Shown one piece after another: positions 5,601-8,297 of a DNA stretch of 8,297 nt (within the stretch, counting starts at the first letter, position 1; every line of letters begins with the position of its first letter). The translations under genes and the position numbers were made by a program. The notes below the pieces were generated by a model. The model had not been told where the DNA came from and ran no database searches. It worked only from the letters and a program-made list of their open reading frames with translations. The stretch comes from an uncultured Bacilli bacterium (GTDB lineage Bacteria > Bacillota_I > Bacilli_A > RF39 > UBA660). The DNA is taken from positions 1 to 8,297 of the forward strand of contig CANTWP010000006.1 in NCBI GenBank assembly GCA_947853245.1. The letters run 5' to 3'.

Positions 5601-6960
5601 ACAAGAAAAGATTAATAGTATAATTGATAAAATAAATTTTATTATAATTATATGCTTAATAGTATTAGTACCAATAACTTTCTTTATTAATTATTTTAGT
5701 TTATTTCATTTTCATTCAACATTTAGTTTTAAGATTCATCAAGTATTAACATATATATTACCTATAGAAATAATAATATATTTTTATAAATTATTTACTA
5801 AGCAAATCAGAATGAATATATTTGATTTATTAGTATATTTACTTATTTTGTTTGGAGTAATATCTACTATATATGCGGTAGATCCTAATTTAGCATTATG
5901 GGGTTCTAAATACAGATTTGAAGGATTAGTACAAATTTGTGCTTATTATTTTCTATTTTTGAATAGTAGATTCATAACAAAAAAAGATTTAGTAATTAAA
6001 ATTATAAATACTTTAATTATTATTGGTATTATACAATTTATATATTCTTTCTTACAAGTTTTTGTAAGAGGAAATTACGTTTATGTAAAATATGAATATG
6101 TTTATTATCGTGCTAGTGGCTTTATTGGTCATCCTAATATGCTAGGTAGTTATATTGTATTAACTTTATTGTTAGCATTAGGTATGTATTTTTTACATGA
6201 TAAGCATAAAAAATTTTATTTAATTTCTTCAATATTATTGTATACTAATCTTATATTGGCACAATCTACTGGACCATTCTATGGCTTTATAGTAGCATTA
6301 ATATTTATGTTTGTGTATTTATTTATTAAGAAGAAAGTTAATATTAGGCAGATTTTAATCTCTTTAGTAGTCATTATAGTTGGTTTAATTAGTGTATCTA
6401 GTATATCTAGATTATGGTGCGAAGCTAAGTTTTATGATCATTATAGGGATGATTTTACTATTGTTGGTGACATAAAAGATACTTTTATTACTATTGCTGA
6501 TCTTTTTAAACTTGAGCATGAAACTAATGCATATGGGATTAATCATATTGAGGAATATGGCTCTAATAGAATTTGGCTTTGGACTAGAAGCCTAAAAATG
6601 GTTCCTAAATATTGGCTACATGGTACAGGTATTGACAACTTTGGAATAACTTTTACAAAGTCATTAGATGAAAGTGATAGAAATATATTTTATTTAGGTG
6701 GAGCTTATTTTGATCGAGCACATAATGAGTATTTGCAATTACTGGTTACACAGGGAGTTTTAGCTTTAGTTACATATCTTATTTTTCTATTTATGGTTTT
6801 TTGGAATGGCGTTCGTAGTAAAGATACATTAGTTTGGGTTTTAATTTTTAGTTTTGTTGGCTATGCAGTTCAAGCATTTACTAATATTAGCGTTTATAAT
6901 GTTGCACCATTCTTCTATATAGTAATGGGAATGTTAGTTGGTATTGAAGGCAAAAATTAA
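5590..6960 (+). CDS. O-antigen ligase / Wzy_C family membrane protein
   Basis: A 456-residue polytopic membrane protein with around ten hydrophobic helices. Such proteins join or polymerise undecaprenyl-linked glycans on the outer face of the cytoplasmic membrane; the superfamily includes WaaL ligases, Wzy polymerases and the PglL/PilO/TfpO protein O-glycosyltransferases. Visible family marks are GFIGHPNMLGSY (177-188), a long extracytoplasmic loop (about 275-380), NRIWLWTRSLKMVPKYWLHG (326-345) leading to GTGIDNFG, and the typical DRAHNEYLQLLVTQG block (375-389) with His378 in the position of the Wzy_C His. The ATG at 5590 overlaps the GtrA-like gene by 11 bases, with AAAGGG (5576-5581) about eight bases upstream. 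A terminator follows. Sequence alone cannot distinguish ligase, polymerase and protein glycosyltransferase; its operon with a single-sugar loading enzyme favours transfer of a short glycan. Confidence 0.88.
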   Translation: MTNRQEKINSIIDKINFIIIICLIVLVPITFFINYFSLFHFHSTFSFKIHQVLTYILPIEIIIYFYKLFTKQIRMNIFDLLVYLLILFGVISTIYAVDPNLALWGSKYRFEGLVQICAYYFLFLNSRFITKKDLVIKIINTLIIIGIIQFIYSFLQVFVRGNYVYVKYEYVYYRASGFIGHPNMLGSYIVLTLLLALGMYFLHDKHKKFYLISSILLYTNLILAQSTGPFYGFIVALIFMFVYLFIKKKVNIRQILISLVVIIVGLISVSSISRLWCEAKFYDHYRDDFTIVGDIKDTFITIADLFKLEHETNAYGINHIEEYGSNRIWLWTRSLKMVPKYWLHGTGIDNFGITFTKSLDESDRNIFYLGGAYFDRAHNEYLQLLVTQGVLALVTYLIFLFMVFWNGVRSKDTLVWVLIFSFVGYAVQAFTNISVYNVAPFFYIVMGMLVGIEGKN

Positions 6961-6966
6961 ATCACT

Positions 6967-7002
6967 AAATAAAAGTGAAATAATTCACTTTTATTTTTTT
7001 TT
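6967..7002 (+). terminator. Rho-independent terminator of the glycan operon
   Basis: A perfect 13-bp stem (6967-6979 with 6984-6996) closes an ATAA loop, and the T-tract runs to 7002. It begins 6 bases after the stop of the Wzy_C gene. The left arm is A-rich, so a weak effect on the other strand is possible. Confidence 0.9.
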
Positions 7003-7008
7003 ATGTTT

Positions 7009-7017
7009 TGATATAAT
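7009..7017 (+). promoter_or_regulatory. Extended -10 promoter of lepA
   Basis: TGATATAAT gives a consensus -10 TATAAT (7012-7017) with a TGn extension, 18 bases before the lepA start. The -35 position falls in the terminator arm and T-tract of the previous operon and is poor. The arrangement copies that before the glycan operon. AGGTGG (7025-7030) with a short 5-base spacer serves ATG 7036. Confidence 0.55.
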
Positions 7018-7035
7018 AATGCACAGGTGGTATAG

Positions 7036-8297
7036 ATGAAGCAAGAAAATATAAGAAATTTTTCTATTATAGCGCATATTGATCATGGTAAAAGTACTTT
7101 AGCAGATCGAATACTGGAATTGACAGGAGCTATAACAGAAAGAGAAAAACAAGATCAATTATTAGACAATATGGATCTAGAACGTGAACGTGGTATAACT
7201 ATTAAATTAAATGCTGTTTAATTAAAATATAAATATAATAATGAAGAATATTATTTACATTTAATTGATACTCCCGGTCATGTTGATTTTACTTATGAAG
7301 TAAGCAGATCTCTAGCAGCATGTGAAGGTGCTATTTTAGTTGTAGATGCGGCACAAGGAATTGAAGCACAGACACTTGCTAACCTTTACCTTGCTTTAGA
7401 AAATAATTTGACTATTATACCAGTAATTAATAAAATAGATTTACCAAATGCTAATCCAGATAAAGTAAAAAAAGAATTGATAGATACACTTGGATTTTCT
7501 GAAGAAGAAATAGTTTTAACAAGCGCCAAAACTGGAGTAGGTATTCAAGAATTGGTTGAGGCTGTAATTGAGAGAGTTCCAAGTCCTAAAGGGGATAAAA
7601 AAGCTAAATTACAAGCATTAATATTTGATAGTTATTATGATCCTTATCGTGGTATAGTAACTTCTGTTTGCGTAAAAAATGGTCAAGTAAGAGTTGGTGA
7701 CAGAATAAGAATGATGGCTACTAATAGTGTATATGAAGTAGTAGAACTTTCTGTAATAACGCCAAAAGAAAAAAGCGTAAAAGAATTAGTTACAGGCGAA
7801 GTAGGTATACTTAGTGCCAGTATTAAAAGTATTGAAGATGTAGAAGTTGGTGATACAGTTACTCTTGATGAAGATCCAGCCAAAGAAGCATTAAAAGGTT
7901 ATAAACCGATGAAATCTATGGTTTTTTGTGGACTTTATCCAGTTGAATCTTCTAGATATCCAGAACTTAGAGAAGCACTAGAAAAGTTAAAATTAAATGA
8001 TGCTTCATTAGAGTTTGAACCCGAAACATCAAAGGCTTTAGGTTTTGGCTTTCGCTGTGGATTTTTGGGATTATTACATATGGAAATTATTGAAGAGAGA
8101 ATCGAACGTGAGTTTAAAATAGATTTAATAGCAACTTCACCATCAGTAATTTACGAGGTCACTATGACTGATGGTACTGTTGTATCTATTGATTCACCAG
8201 TTAAATTACCAGAATGTCAGAAAACAGCTGATATTAAAGAACCATATATTAGAACTAACATATTTGTTCCTAGTGAATATATAGGTGCTATTATGGA
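7036..8297 (+). pseudogene. lepA: Elongation factor 4 (LepA) with an in-frame TAA at codon 62; 3' end outside window
   Basis: LepA is a ribosome-associated translational GTPase that acts on stalled or mistranslocated ribosomes and in initiation/30S maturation; it is usually dispensable. The GTPase motifs are present: AHIDHGKST (codons 13-21, G1), RGIT (52-55, G2), DTPGH (78-82, G3), NKID (132-135, G4), SAK (163-165, G5). Domain 2 follows, and LepA landmarks such as KALGFGFRCGFLGLLHMEII appear before the window ends at codon 420 of about 600. The frame is broken only by TAA at 7219-7221, where LepA proteins have Gln (NAVQLKYK), so one C-to-T change of CAA explains it. The other 358 codons are clean and well conserved, so the lesion is very recent, a sequence error, or read through. 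No good restart codon with a ribosome binding site lies before G3. As written, only a 61-residue peptide with G1 and G2 would be made. I type it as pseudogene for that reason; it may be an intact gene. Confidence 0.85.

Noticed and set aside
2144..7221. Three in-frame TAA codons (2144, 2522, 7219) suggested reassignment of UAA to an amino acid.
   Set aside because: valS, the pilin, the glycosyltransferase and the Wzy_C gene all end in TAA at the length expected for their families, three of them just before terminators. The asparagine-synthetase-like gene also carries a frameshift, which decay explains better.
7683..7883. Minus-strand open frame of 66 codons.
   Set aside because: It is the antisense shadow of conserved lepA codons, with a low-complexity Ser/Thr-rich translation and no ribosome binding site.
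1..8297. CRISPR array, tRNA or rRNA genes.
   Set aside because: No regularly spaced direct repeats, cloverleaf-like G/C-rich segments or rRNA signatures were seen on either strand.

Overview
The window comes from a very AT-rich, low-GC Gram-positive-type bacterium of the Bacillota/Mycoplasmatota kind; a gut Bacilli or Erysipelotrichia-like lineage is my best guess. The evidence is the strong AT bias, AGGAGG/AAGGTGG ribosome binding sites, Bacillus-like ValRS and LepA sequences, a Gram-positive-style type IV pilin, and short hairpins with long T-tracts as terminators. Trp is encoded by TGG in the intact genes, and TAA ends genes at family-appropriate points, so the ordinary bacterial code (11) fits.

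Layout, all genuine genes on + except one remnant: (1) 3-1256, the C-terminal half of valyl-tRNA synthetase (valS), closed by a good intrinsic terminator. (2) 1327-2860, an exceptionally AT-rich, broken asparagine-synthetase-like gene with one frameshift and two in-frame TAA codons. (3) about 2862-3480, minus strand, a badly decayed fragment of an IS30-type transposase. Parts 2 and 3 look like a decaying accessory island between core genes. (4) about 3480-3709, no recognisable gene. (5) 3772-4143, a single type IV pilin-like gene with its own strong promoter and terminator. (6) 4225-6960, a tightly overlapping three-gene membrane glycan operon: a GtrB/YkcC-type polyprenyl-phosphate glycosyltransferase, a GtrA-like four-helix membrane protein, and an O-antigen-ligase/Wzy_C family protein, followed by a terminator. 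(7) 7036 to the window end, the first two thirds of lepA (elongation factor 4), with an in-frame TAA at codon 62 where the family has Gln.

The three-gene operon reads as a self-contained module: the glycosyltransferase loads a sugar onto a polyprenyl phosphate on the cytoplasmic face, the GtrA-like protein is a candidate to move it across the membrane, and the Wzy_C protein joins it to an acceptor outside. The gene just upstream encodes an exported Ser/Thr-rich pilin. In several Gram-negative bacteria pilin O-glycosylating ligases of this superfamily sit beside the pilin gene, so a pilin-glycosylation module is a reasonable but untested hypothesis. The other main point of interest is the lesion in lepA, which is otherwise intact as far as the window shows.
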